NCBI RefSeq assembly: GCF_008831285.2
Contig: NC_045143.1
Coordinates: 13,665,151-13,729,150, forward strand
From: Nymphaea colorata
Taxonomy: Eukaryota > Streptophyta > Magnoliopsida > Nymphaeales > Nymphaeaceae
Direction of reading: 5' to 3'
Length of the DNA: 64,000 nt
Under the pieces are notes generated by a model. That model was given only the letters and a program-made list of their open reading frames with translations. It had not been told where the DNA came from and did not search any database. The position numbers and the translations under genes are program-made. Below, piece by piece: positions 1 to 10,322 of this stretch (its first letter is position 1; each line of letters starts with the position of its first letter).

Positions 1-96
1 TTATACACTAGAAAGAGAAAAAAATCTCTATCTATGATTCTGCTTTTACAGCATCTGTACGGGGATGATCTTCTTTTTCTTTCTTTTTTTATGTAG

Positions 97-222
97 GAAG
101 GAGTGGGAATAACAAATATTGTTAATGCTAATGTGAAAAAGATTTCATCTCCTCAAGATACCTCAAAGGAGCCTCTCCGAGCACTCCTATTTGACAGGCA
201 TCTATTAAGCAAGATTGAATAA
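97..222 (+). CDS. Terminal exon of an unidentified gene (partial)
   Basis: A pyrimidine-rich tract ending in ATGTAG (to 96) looks like a 3' splice site. From 97 a frame of 41 codons runs to a TAA at 220-222 and begins EGVGITNIVNAN and ends LLFDRHLLSKIE. An AATAAA hexamer at 218-223 overlaps the stop codon, as expected at a gene end. The codons look protein-like (mixed charged and hydrophobic residues, no low complexity), unlike the AT-rich flanks. The remainder of the gene would lie left of the window. I do not recognise the family. The frame assumes splice phase 0. It could also be a chance frame or a pseudogene fragment. Confidence 0.4.
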   Translation, partial: EGVGITNIVNANVKKISSPQDTSKEPLRALLFDRHLLSKIE

Positions 223-925
223 ATCTTGATATCATGCTGCATAAACATTATTTTGGTTGTCATTTGTTATGTTTAATGGGTTTATTGTTTTTTTGAACAC
301 ACTGCACCCATTTCCGTTTTTTTATAGTTATAGACATTGCTTCATTTATTTCTTTTGCCTTTTATTTGCATGTAATATACATGTTTTCCTTCTACCACTG
401 ATTCTAGAATTTACTTCATCTCTTTCTTACCATATGTCTTTGTTACATAGAGAAAAAAGTTAAATGTGCAAAACTAGAGTTTGATGAAAACCAAGAAGAG
501 CATCCTTCCTCTCCTCTGCCTTTGTTACATGGGCATTTCAAGCCCCTGTAGTGGTATCTTGTATTGGCACTTCAAATTTTCAATTTACAGATAGGCATCA
601 ACTTGTTCAAAATAAAACACATTTTGTGCATCTTATGATCCAAATAGAGCCTGAAGTGTCTTGGTTGATCATTTTTGTTATTTGTTATATTATTATATAT
701 CATTAGAAAATAGTTAGGCTAGTAGTATATTGCTACCTGCAATGATTAATTTTTTAGTTACTGACTTTGATTAGCTTTTCAATTACTGAATGATTTCATA
801 TATATGAGGTCATATGAATCTTGGTAGCATTTTTTCAGCTCAAGAGTTAAATCATTTCATGTATTTAGGTTGTTTGGATTCCATTCAAGTAGTAAATTAT
901 GTTTACTTTTAGCATTGAGAATGAA
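223..925. other. AT-rich spacer, no gene seen
   Basis: Only short frames without recognisable motifs occur here. It lies between the putative terminal exon and the hAT remnant, and may include the 5' non-coding part of that transposon. I could not find its terminal inverted repeat. Confidence 0.5.
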
Positions 926-1827
926 GAATATTGTCTAATGGCAAATGTGGAGGAAAATGAATCTTTTCCATCTATCAAAAAAGGAAGTTGAATCCAAGAG
1001 AAAAAAAAACTTCAATAATATGGAATGACTTTACATTGATACAATTTAAGGAAAAAGAGTATGCAAAATGTAACCATTGTGGTGAATGATTAGGTAGACC
1101 TAGTTCTAATAGTACTAGTCACTTAAAACGACATAGAGATACATGTGACAACAAACAAGTTACTGATGGAAAACAACAAACTTTGTCATTTGAAGTTAGT
1201 AAATCTTGTGTCACTTCTTTATGCCTACATAAATTTGATATGGAGACTATAAGAAAATGTATGACGAAGTGTATAATAATGCATGCACTTTCTTTTAGTT
1301 TTGCAGAATATCAATATTGTAACGATCTTCAGAAGGCTTGCAATTCAAGGTTTGCTCCATTTTCTAGAAAAACACTTACAAAAGAGGTTCAGTCAATGTT
1401 CAAGATTGAAAAAATGAGATATCAAGGAGTTTTAAATAACCACATATATGCTCGACAGCCCAATATATTGGTACAAATTAGCAATTGTACTCTCATATAC
1501 TTAATTTTTTACATGTGTCTCTACCACATAATGCAAGTTGTATATGTGACATTTTATTAGTGTGCATTACTACTAAGTGGAAAATTCAATTGAAGTTGTT
1601 TTCTGTTACTATTGATAATTGTTCAGTAAATGATAACGGAATGAGTTTACTGAGAATGACCATAGAAAGAAAAAAAAATATTTCATTTCCAATTAGAGAT
1701 GAACAATTTTATATTCGTTGTGGTGCACATATTATAAATCTCATGGTTAAAGATGGTATAAATGATATGGATGATACAATTTCAAAAATTCATGACAGTA
1801 ATAAATATGTAAGGGGATCACCAAAAC

Positions 1828-2464
1828 TAGGCCTGGGCATCGGGCCGGCCCGAGCCCGGCCCAACGGGCCGGTCAACTGGACCCGGCCCGGCCCGGCCCA
1901 GCCCCTTTCCCCCACCTTCCCGTCGCACTCTGATGGAGACGGAGGAGGAGGGGGAGGGAGACGGTGGAGGAGGGAGAGGGGGAGAGAGAGAGGGAGGGGG
2001 AGAGGGAGACAGGGAGCAGAGAGGGAGAGGGGAAGCAGAGAGGGGAAGCGGAGAGGGAGGGGGAGAGCGGGAGCAGAGAGGGAGAGGGGGAACGGGAGCA
2101 GAGAGGAGAGGGAGAGGGGGGACAAGAGTAGAGAGGGATAGGGGGAACAGGAGCAGAGGTGCAGAGAGGGAGAGGGGGAGCAGGAGCAGAGAGGGAGAGG
2201 GGGAGCGGGAGCAGAGAAGGAGAGGGGGAGGGGGAGCAGAGAGGGAGAGCGGGAGTCGGGAGTGGAGAGGGAGAGCAGGGAGAGGGAGGGAGAGCGGGGA
2301 GGGAGTGGAGCGGGAGAGTGGGAATCGGGCCGGGCCAGGCCGCCGCCAGGCCGGCCTATCGGGCCTGGGTCCAGCCCGGGCCAGGTTTTCCCCGGCCCGG
2401 ACCCGGGTCCGATCGGGCCGGGCTGGGCCGGCCCGACGGCGGCCTGGCCCATTGCCCAGTCTTA
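1828..2464. mobile_element. GC-rich hAT-like non-autonomous element (637 bp) nested in the hAT pseudogene
   Basis: It is bounded by the direct 8-bp repeat ACCAAAAC at 1820-1827 and 2465-2472. The left end reads TAGGCCTGGGCATCGGGCC. The right end, on the other strand, reads TAAGACTGGGCAATGGGCC, so the ends form imperfect inverted repeats. An 8-bp duplication with T/C-A-G-type ends is the hAT signature. The body is very GC-rich, and its middle is a polypurine array. Frames in both strands here are compositional and not genes. Two relatives occur at 4684-4933 and 27224-27302. Confidence 0.85.
1934..2326 (+). repeat. Polypurine GAGAGGGAG-type tandem array inside the nested element
   Basis: About 390 bases on this strand are almost only G and A, built from variants of GAGAGGGAGAGGGGGAGC with scattered C or T at unit boundaries. 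The unit length is irregular. Such strand-asymmetric purine tracts slip readily and can form triplex or G-quadruplex structures; that is general knowledge, not something shown here. It gives long spurious frames rich in Gly, Arg, Glu and Ser. Confidence 0.85.
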
Positions 2465-3221
2465 ACCAAAACGACTACATGCCTTCAACCAACGTGTAAA
2501 GGCAATGGGTTTGGATGAGAAAAAAAGTTTAAATCATGATGTTCCTACTCGATGGAACTCTACATTTATAATCTTGAGAGATGCATTGTTATTCAAAGAT
2601 ATCTTTCAATATTTGTCATTGTGTGATCTTAATTATGCATGTTTGCCTTATGAGGATGAGTGGCCTCATGCATCTGATTTATGTTAGTTCTTGAATGTAT
2701 TTTACAATGCAACAAATATATTCTCTACCACTAAGCAGGTAACACCTAATCTTGCTTTTGAAGAAATTATATCAATTTACTATCATTTGTGCAGGCATCG
2801 TGGAACAGAAAATGAAATATGAGAGTATTGACACACAAAAATGCAAAAAAATTTTGACAAATACTTCAAGAGCTACAATATTCTCTTTGCAATTGCAGTT
2901 GTTTTGGATCTTATGTTCAAGTTGTCATACTTGAAGTGTTTGATTAATAATTTGGATAAACTTGATACAATGGTAAAATATAAAGTTATAGAGAGTGTCC
3001 TTCATAAATTGTGTGCTGAGTACAAAAATATGTATGATGATAGTGACACAAGTAATATGCAAAAGGGCAATGCATCTACTAGTACCATGATTGCAACATA
3101 AGAGTACAGAAGTGTAGGTAGATATGAGTTCAAAGCATACTTCAGCCTTGTATCTCCTGTAGTGGATCATATTGATATAGACAAATATTTGATTGATGCA
3201 TTAGAAGAAATTGCACCTACT

Positions 3222-3353
3222 GCAGACTTCAACATATTATTTTGGGGGAAGACAAATAAAAACAAATATAAAATTATAGTAAAGATTGCAGACTTCAACA
3301 TATTATTTTGGGGGAAGACAAATAAAAACAAATATAAAATTATAGTAAAGATG
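3222..3353 (+). repeat. 66-bp tandem duplication in the hATC coding block
   Basis: The unit at 3222-3287 is repeated at 3288-3353, identical by eye apart from the last bases. The period is 66 bp, or 22 codons, so the transposase frame is kept (the residues ADFNILFWGKTNKNKYKIIV occur twice). Hence this particular change would not have broken the frame. Confidence 0.92.
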
Positions 3354-3826
3354 GCTCGAGATGTATTAGTCATTCATGAATCTACAGTTGCTTTAGAATC
3401 TGCATTCAGTATATCAGGAAGAATTCTTAATGATTATTGATGCTCCACTACTCCTGAAAATGATTGTGAAATGTAAGATGTTCATAGTTCAATCTAATTT
3501 ATTTTACATATTAACACAGTAGTGTGTTTAAATTAATGTGTTATTGGTCCATGATGCATAACAAAATTCTGATGAGAAAAGTTAATCCAATGCATGATTA
3601 TCATGGTAAACTTTTTTTCAATTTGTAGTGCTTAGTATTCTATTTATGTAATTTGTGAACTAACTATTGTAAATCTTTTGTAGGTAATATCTTTCGTGGT
3701 GTGGAGTCGCGGATAAACTTATGAGATCAAGGAATGTTGATGTAAAACTTTTGGACATTAAACTTGTGGTTCTAAATCAAGGAAATGATGTGGTTTGTAC
3801 ATCCGGCGATAACTTTACCTATGAAC

Positions 3827-4162
3827 CACTGTCACAAAAAACGTGTTTTATTGAAAAAAAACACATATAATATGGCAAAACATAGTCAACCATATAACAC
3901 CCATACAAAACAAGTCTTTTTTAGAAAAACGTCAAAAAATAAAAAAACGTGGAAAAACACATATTATACCCGTTTTTCTGCACTTTTTTCATATTTTTTA
4001 TGATTTTTTTATTTTTTATAATTTTAGCATTTATTAAATGTTTTAACTTTTTTAAAAATTTACCGAGACGTTCTCATTTTATTTTCGAGATATACAACTT
4101 TACCGTATTATACCCATCTTTTTTTCACTGTATAATACCCGTACACGTTTTTTGTGACAATG
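3827..4162. mobile_element. Short hAT-like element, family CAYTGTCACAAAAAACG, copy A (336 bp)
   Basis: The direct 8-bp repeat CTATGAAC flanks it at 3819-3826 and 4163-4170. Its left end is CACTGTCACAAAAAACG and its right end on the opposite strand is CATTGTCACAAAAAACG. The inside is AT-rich with palindromic pieces such as CGTATTATACCC. There is no coding capacity. Copies B, C and D lie at 34698, 46143 and 49314. Confidence 0.88.
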
Positions 4163-4683
4163 CTATGAACTATGATGCCCATTATAATTTTATTCTCTTC
4201 TACTTTTGGGCTTCATATTGTTGCACTGCTTTTTTTTTTTTTTTTGCTCCAGCTCCTCTGTGCACTTCTTCCTAATACCTCAATAACAGTGAAAGACTCA
4301 ATTAGAACGCATTTCTTCCATTAATGGTAATCTTTGACTCTGTTCTTCTTTATGACCTTGTTGATGTTATTGTTCGTAACTAAGTGAAAGATGTTTTGAG
4401 TGTGTGATCATGTTTGAGTATTGGTTGTAACTGTGTGATGATTAAGAATATTGGTTCTAAATCTTCTTGCATAGAGAAAAATGTTATAGCCTTGTGATTG
4501 TGATGTTCAAATTTAACATTTCATATATTACAAAATTTGAATTGGTCGTCTTTTGGATTTGTTCTATTTGTCATTAAACTGATATGGTGTGGACCACACC
4601 GTGTGGTGAGTCAGCTTAACTTATAATTAACTGCTTAATGTGAAATGGTGAGAGTTGAGAAACCATGTAATCTTGTTGGAAAA

Positions 4684-4933
4684 CCAGGCCATGGGACGGG
4701 GGGCCAAATCTGGACCCGACCCGTTACAGCCTGATCCGGCCTAGCCCGACCCATTTAACAATTAAAAGACAGGCCTGGCTTCAGACGTGGTTGACTAGGC
4801 CTGGTACCCGGCCTGGCCCAATACCTGGCCCGGCCAAGCCCATTATTAATCAGGCTGGGTAGCGGGTCCACCTAGTCCGAAGTTGGGTTGTTAACAGCGT
4901 AAACGGGCCAGCCCAGCCCGATGCCCAGGCCTA
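4684..4933. mobile_element. Relative of the GC-rich hAT-like element (about 250 bp)
   Basis: The right end on the opposite strand reads TAGGCCTGGGCATCGGGC, the same as the left end of the element at 1828. The left end (near CCAGGCCATGGGAC) is degraded, so I could not define a target duplication. The body is the same GGCCTGGCCC/GGCCCGG sequence, but it lacks the polypurine array. Confidence 0.65.
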
Positions 4934-6120
4934 CCTATGCCATCCACAAAAAAGGTTGTGTATTGTAGTCCCCAAAACATTAATGAAAGGAAATTGTTGT
5001 ATGTAGTTCCTCCAAATGCTAGCTGCAATCTCTACACCATATTAAAAAAAGAAAGAAGAGGGACTGCTTTCCCTATGCAATTCATAAAATAGGTTGTGTA
5101 CTGTAGTCCCCAAAAGATTCAATGAAAGGAGACTATTGCAAGCAATCCCTCCAAAAAGCGGGTTAAAAAAAGCTCGTAACACAAAGAAGGGGGAAAATCC
5201 AGACCATTAAACAATAGCAGCATCTGTGGGTTCAAGAAGAAAAAGAGAGAAGGTGTAGGGGTTCAGCACTCTCTCTGCCCACTGGCATGATCACACATTA
5301 ATGATCAAATTCCAAAAACCTGATTGGAATTCGTACAAAAGATAAAAAAAGCTATGGCATTTTTCTTTTATACCTGCCTTTCAAGGGAAACTATTATGCC
5401 ACTTGTTGAAGGGAGCATTGCAGCGCATCTCCACCTTCAACCCAAAAGGAAAAACTTGTTGGTGCAGCTTCATCCACTGCCACCAAAAAAGACAGGTTTT
5501 TATACTTCTTTTTCCTTCCTTTAGGTAAATACAGATGCAACTCTTGTTCCTATACTCTAGTTGGTGGATGGAGGTCCATCCTCTTTCCATCGTAGATCAA
5601 AGCATAGTTGTTTTTTAGTACGTTACATAAAACCATGTTTTCCCACCATTGCCGGAATCCTGCGAGGCAACAAAAAGCCAAATACACTAATCTATCTTTG
5701 ATACCAATGATAGATAAAAGCAAAATGGAAATAGCAATGCATGCATACCCTAGTTTGTTGTTTTAGGCTGCGAAGATCAACTTGTTACTGACTCCTGTGC
5801 TTGATAGGGTTGGTTTTGATTGTTTTCCGCAAAAACCTCTCTACCCACAACCCTTACTGCATCAAAGGATATACCATCTGTACTCTCCTTTGGTTTACTC
5901 GTTCTTATTCATTATCCCTTTCAGTAACCACCCCAAAACGTGGTCGACATAAGCAAACAGTTATGTAACTCCTTTGGGGTTACTATAGATTTTGGATCCA
6001 GCTGTGTGAATCTGGATCTAAAATTCAACATTGAATTTTATCAATCCATGCAACAATCACCTTTGGTTAGCAACTATGGAAAGAAACACATGATTCATTT
6101 GGTTGGCTATCTAGCAACTT

Positions 6121-6166
<46 letters not shown>

Positions 6167-7395
6167 GAGTATACATACACTTGTACACAAAATTTTCACA
6201 ACTTTTTACGCTTCCCCATACTCATGGCTGGACGCCCTCATGCACATTCGTTTCTAAACAAACTCCATTAAGATTTCTACTTTTTCTTTTGTAAATTCAC
6301 CATTGATCAACTGAATGGTAACTTGGTTTTATTTATCTATGATTTATTGGTTTGTAGGAGCTCCTGTGCTTCATTTGGGATGAGAAAGTTGATAATCAAG
6401 ATTACCAATTTGAACCTTGAATATTTTGGTCAAACATGTCTTTGTTTCAAGAAACTATTTTAATGCTGGAAGGAAGTGGAGATTTTTTTTTGTTAGGACA
6501 AGTTGCAATTTGTGAAGCTTAGAGAACTAGGGTAAATTATTATTTCCAGAAGTTGTATCATGTTGAAATGGTTCTTAATTTGATACTAGCTCTATTGTTC
6601 AGCACATATTACTTTGGTATTCCTTAATTTGATTGTAAACATTGATATTTTTTACAAACTTGTGTTTTTGTTTCTTAATAATGAGAAATGAGGTTTGTCA
6701 TGGAGAAGAACACTTGCATTTATCCATATAAAAAGTTAGTTTACCATTCTATAATATGAGCAGATGTGGTTGAGCTCACAAAATCAGATTGGGTGAGTAA
6801 CTAAACTGGCTCAAGTTTGTCTATTGATGCGCAAGAAAACATATGTCAATGAATGTGATCCTTTATTGATGTGAAGGAGAAATGCACAAGTAAAGATGCA
6901 CTGTTGCTAACATTGTGCACTTTAACAATGAAGTTGCCACTGACAGTATCTGCTCTCAGTTATGTTCTGTGTTAGCATGAACATCAGAAATGTTTTAATG
7001 ACATTTTCAACACTTTTACTACTATTTTCTTCCCACCGGTGGAAACCCCTTTTCTATAGTGAAAATGTGAAACAGCGGTGGAGAAGATTTACTTTTTAAA
7101 ACTTTATGGATACATGCAACTGAAAGGAAAAAAAGAAATGAAACTTATTTTTCAAATGTGAAGGGTGTACCAAAATGCTGCACATTGTCAAAAAGTAAAA
7201 CAAAAAAACCAAGTTATTTTTTCCATAGATGTGCAACCAAATAGGCACTTTGGATGTTATGCTCTTGCGTTGTAAAAAATGGAAAGAGTGGCCCTACATA
7301 CATGCACCCTTGCCACATGCCAACGAAGGGACGCACCTTCTCATGCTCTTCCACTGGAGAGCATAAGAAAACCTTCTCCCCCCCTTAAGGAAGAA
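4934..7395. other. Intergenic stretch with no supported gene; TC microsatellite at 6124-6160
   Basis: Two diverged copies of a short segment containing GGTTGTGTATTGTAGTCCCC (near 4955) and a similar run near 5092 indicate a degenerate duplication. A (TC)n microsatellite of about 37 bases lies at 6124-6160. Frames in this stretch have no recognisable motif. Confidence 0.5.
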
Positions 7396-7399
7396 TTCA

Positions 7400-9640
7400 T
7401 TGTCTCTTAAAAATAAAAAGTACATAAAGAGTAATGGATCCTGCATCAAAAATCATGTCCTAAGATTCGACAACAAAATGAAATTATCAAAAGAAAATAA
7501 CATCTTATCAATGAACCAACTAGAACCTTTCATATTTCAAAGAATAAATTTTGTGGTTGAGGCATTCAGAGGAGCTGTTTATTTAATTAATAGGATGTCA
7601 TCTTCTACAAAAGAAATATTTCTATTCAAAATTTTATGTAAAATAACCCAAATTTAAATCGGCTTAGAGATGTTTGGTGAAGATAGTTAAGGTTAATTGA
7701 TAGAGAAGCTACGTACAATATTGTTAAATGCACTTTTGTTAGATATCAAGCAAATAAAGGATATAAATGTTTTTGTAATGAAAATGACAAACTTTAAGTT
7801 TCTAACACATGCTCAATTTCTTGAAAATAAAGATAGTTTTGAGTCTAAGGAAAATGTTGAAGAAATTGAGTATATGTTCTTTTGAAAAGATTAAAAATGA
7901 AAAATAATATTATTTAGTGTAAAGATGTGGGTGTTATGCCTTGTGAAGGGATGGTAACAAAACTCCACAAGTTCAACAATATATTAAGAAGTCAACCACA
8001 ACTTTGCAGTGGTTTAGAAAGATAATTTGAGAATATAGTGCAAAATCCAGTAATGAACAAACAGAAGAAAAAAAAATAGAAAATCTGAAGGAATTTCTAA
8101 ACCACCTAGTTGATTTGTAACTTACTATTCTTTGGTACCTCCTTTAAGGATTGTGTGAGTTCCACTAATTCATTCTTTTATTCAACCATCAACCAGCTTC
8201 AAAGACAGAGAAATATGCTCCCTTAAAGCCAAATGTTTCAAATATCCAACTTAAGAAAACTTTCAGACGTAGATGGGAGTTGAAGGTAAAACTGATAGTA
8301 ATGGTCTTTTATAGCTAAGAGCTACTCACAAGAATGTAACACAGATATGTTTTGGCCCTTATAGGAAAAATGACTAGTGTTAGAGCTTTTGTAGCTTTCA
8401 CTAGAAAATTAATCAATCTTTTAGTCAAAAGGAAAAACCTCATGTAGATCCCCCCTTAATTTACATTTTTGAACAAGGGAATAGCTTGAAACTTAATAAG
8501 CACTCTATGATTTAAAACAAGATTCAAAGGCTTGGGATAATAAATTTAGTGATGTTATTGTTCATCTTGGTTTTAGATCTTGTTTTCCTGATACTCTTTG
8601 TTTTGTTATTATGTCATGTCCGGGCAACCACAAGGAATGAATAGACAAAAAAATATAATGCTGAAGAAAACATGTTTAAACGTTTGATCTTAGGCATTTG
8701 AAATATTTTTTAGTACTGAGATTGTAATTCTCTAAAAGTTATATCTTGAAATGAACTTTGTCATATATATTAATAGCAGGGCATAGGTTAGCAAAGATAA
8801 ATGCGTGGGCAACCTTATACTTTTTAATGCAAAAATGAGAACTGGAAATAGGAAGATCATTCATGATTTGATGCTATATTGGTCAGCTAATATGGGTAGT
8901 AACATATCTACCGGTTACTTGTCTGACATTGCACACAATTATAATAGCCTACATCAGTTCAGATGAGTTCAATGCTCAAAATTATCTTAAAAGTTTCATT
9001 ACAATCATGAAATTTTAGAATCAAAATGCTCATTTTTAAAGACATGATAATTTGTTTCTTAAATTAGAAAACTGAAACCCGAAATTTTGATTTCATTTTA
9101 GTTTGAGGAGGAATTATGATTTTGGAATTTTCATTCCTAACCATCAACCTCCACCTTAATAAAAAGTTTTTCTTTTTTCCTGATTCTTTAGACCTTGTTG
9201 AAAGTATGAAATCGTGATAATAGACATTCAACTATTGGATCTTGTGTGTTTCTAAATGACTTATTGATTTCAAGGTGATGCAAGCAGAAAAAGGTACCTT
9301 TTGATATCTTCAGAGGCTAAATACATATTATGATGATAACTACTGCTTGCTTAGATTAAGCCTCTCCTGAAGGATCTAGGAATTCCTTTCATGAAAGAGC
9401 TTTGAAGTTTTGTTGACATTGAAGGCATCATCTGCAAAGCTCACGATCGTATATTTCGTGAATGAATAAAGGACATTGAGCTTGTCCATCATTATGTTGA
9501 AGAAGACTTCCTTAAAAATGCCGTATCAAACCATTTCAAGTCCACACAGTATCAAATTGCAGATCTTTTCAAAAAGGCTCCTCCATCGCCTACACTTTTC
9601 TTTCTCCTAAGCAAGCTTTTTTCAATAGTACTTTCTTTAT
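7400..9640 (+). pseudogene. Ty1/copia retrotransposon remnant (INT, RT and RNase H fragments)
   Basis: Pieces in copia order lie on the plus strand. Around 7550-7615 the frame gives VEAFRGAVYLINRMSSST, the integrase-core region before RT. Around 7780-7830 a short THAQFLENKDSF resembles the block after the INT core. Around 8510-8620, SKAWDNKFSDVIVHLGF resembles the RT segment that in intact copies reads RAWY.F...L..LGF. Around 9340-9620 there is LLKDLGIPF followed by the RNase H end with HHYVEED, QIADLFKKAPPSPTLFFLL, comparable to the usual QLADIFTKALP. Everything between is shifted or stopped. No gag, primer-binding site or LTR pair was recognised, so it is an old internal fragment. Confidence 0.75.
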
Positions 9641-10322
9641 GTTATTTTTCGAACTAGTTCCTGGAAATGCCAACAGGTAGTGTAATGTATATCAATTTTT
9701 GCAAGCTGTTGAAGTCTTTAGTTAATCAAAGGAGAACACCACGGTATCTCTAGTTCCATTCCCGTCCCGTGGGAATGTGCGGAAGTCATTCCCTATTACA
9801 CACCTTTAAGGCTGAGGCAGCCCTAAAGCACCGCAGGTTAAATACTGCAACCAAGTCAAGCTGGCTTCTCCGTCGACCGAAACGAATTTCTTTTACTGTC
9901 GGCAATTTGCATTCCTTATCGACAAGCACGGTACAGCAATCAGATTTACACCAGGAACCTCATTCCAGGCATTCAACATCTCAGCTCTCAACCGCTTAAG
10001 TCCTGTCAAGAGAGAACTTGTTGACAAATTGTTCAGGCTGCAAAACTTCCTCTAACCAAATAAAAGTTCAGTGGATACATATGGGCAGTGCACAAGGGCC
10101 TCGGAAGCATGGGTTTTCTAGAGGCATTGATCATATACGTCAAAAACACATGCCAACATTACAACGGTGGAAGAATTCCGGTTAAGAACACCAAAAAAAA
10201 AAAACAAATCTAAATACTCAAAATACCAAAATTCCACAAGCATAGTTTGACAAAATTTATGTCTACCCAAAATAATGATTCTTAGAAGATGCTAAAACCA
10301 ACCTAACGGAAGAAAAGAGATT
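9641..10322. other. Unassigned segment downstream of the eL31 gene
   Basis: Bases 9745-10060 are more GC-rich than their surroundings and hold short frames on both strands, none recognisable. The part next to 10322 is the expected 3' UTR side of the minus-strand ribosomal protein gene. No clear AATAAA hexamer was picked. Confidence 0.4.

Larger units (their letters stand above)
930..3440 (+). pseudogene. hAT-superfamily transposase, decayed, split by a nested element
   Basis: The order of pieces matches plant hAT transposases. A BED zinc finger comes first: W at 1021, CNHC at 1069-1080, then a His and Cys cluster ending HLKRHRDTC. Next is a helical region (1183-1480), then the core block with TIDNCSVND and CGAHIINLMVKDG (1600-1800). 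After an interruption come DVPTRWNST (about 2540) and the hATC dimerisation block near 3165-3440 (MARDVLVIHESTVALESAFS). The gene is dead: an in-frame TGA at 1087-1089 sits inside the zinc finger, and there are further shifts around 1480-1570, 2690-2840 and 3100. A 637-bp element interrupts the coding region at 1828-2464. With one copy of the target duplication kept, the two flanks read in a single frame. An in-frame 66-bp tandem duplication lies in the hATC block. No terminal inverted repeats of this transposon were located. Confidence 0.88.

Noticed and set aside
1790-2518. Long frames on both strands rich in Gly, Arg, Pro and Ser
   Set aside because: They follow from GC-rich and polypurine composition of the nested element; all frames are open on both strands and no domain is present.
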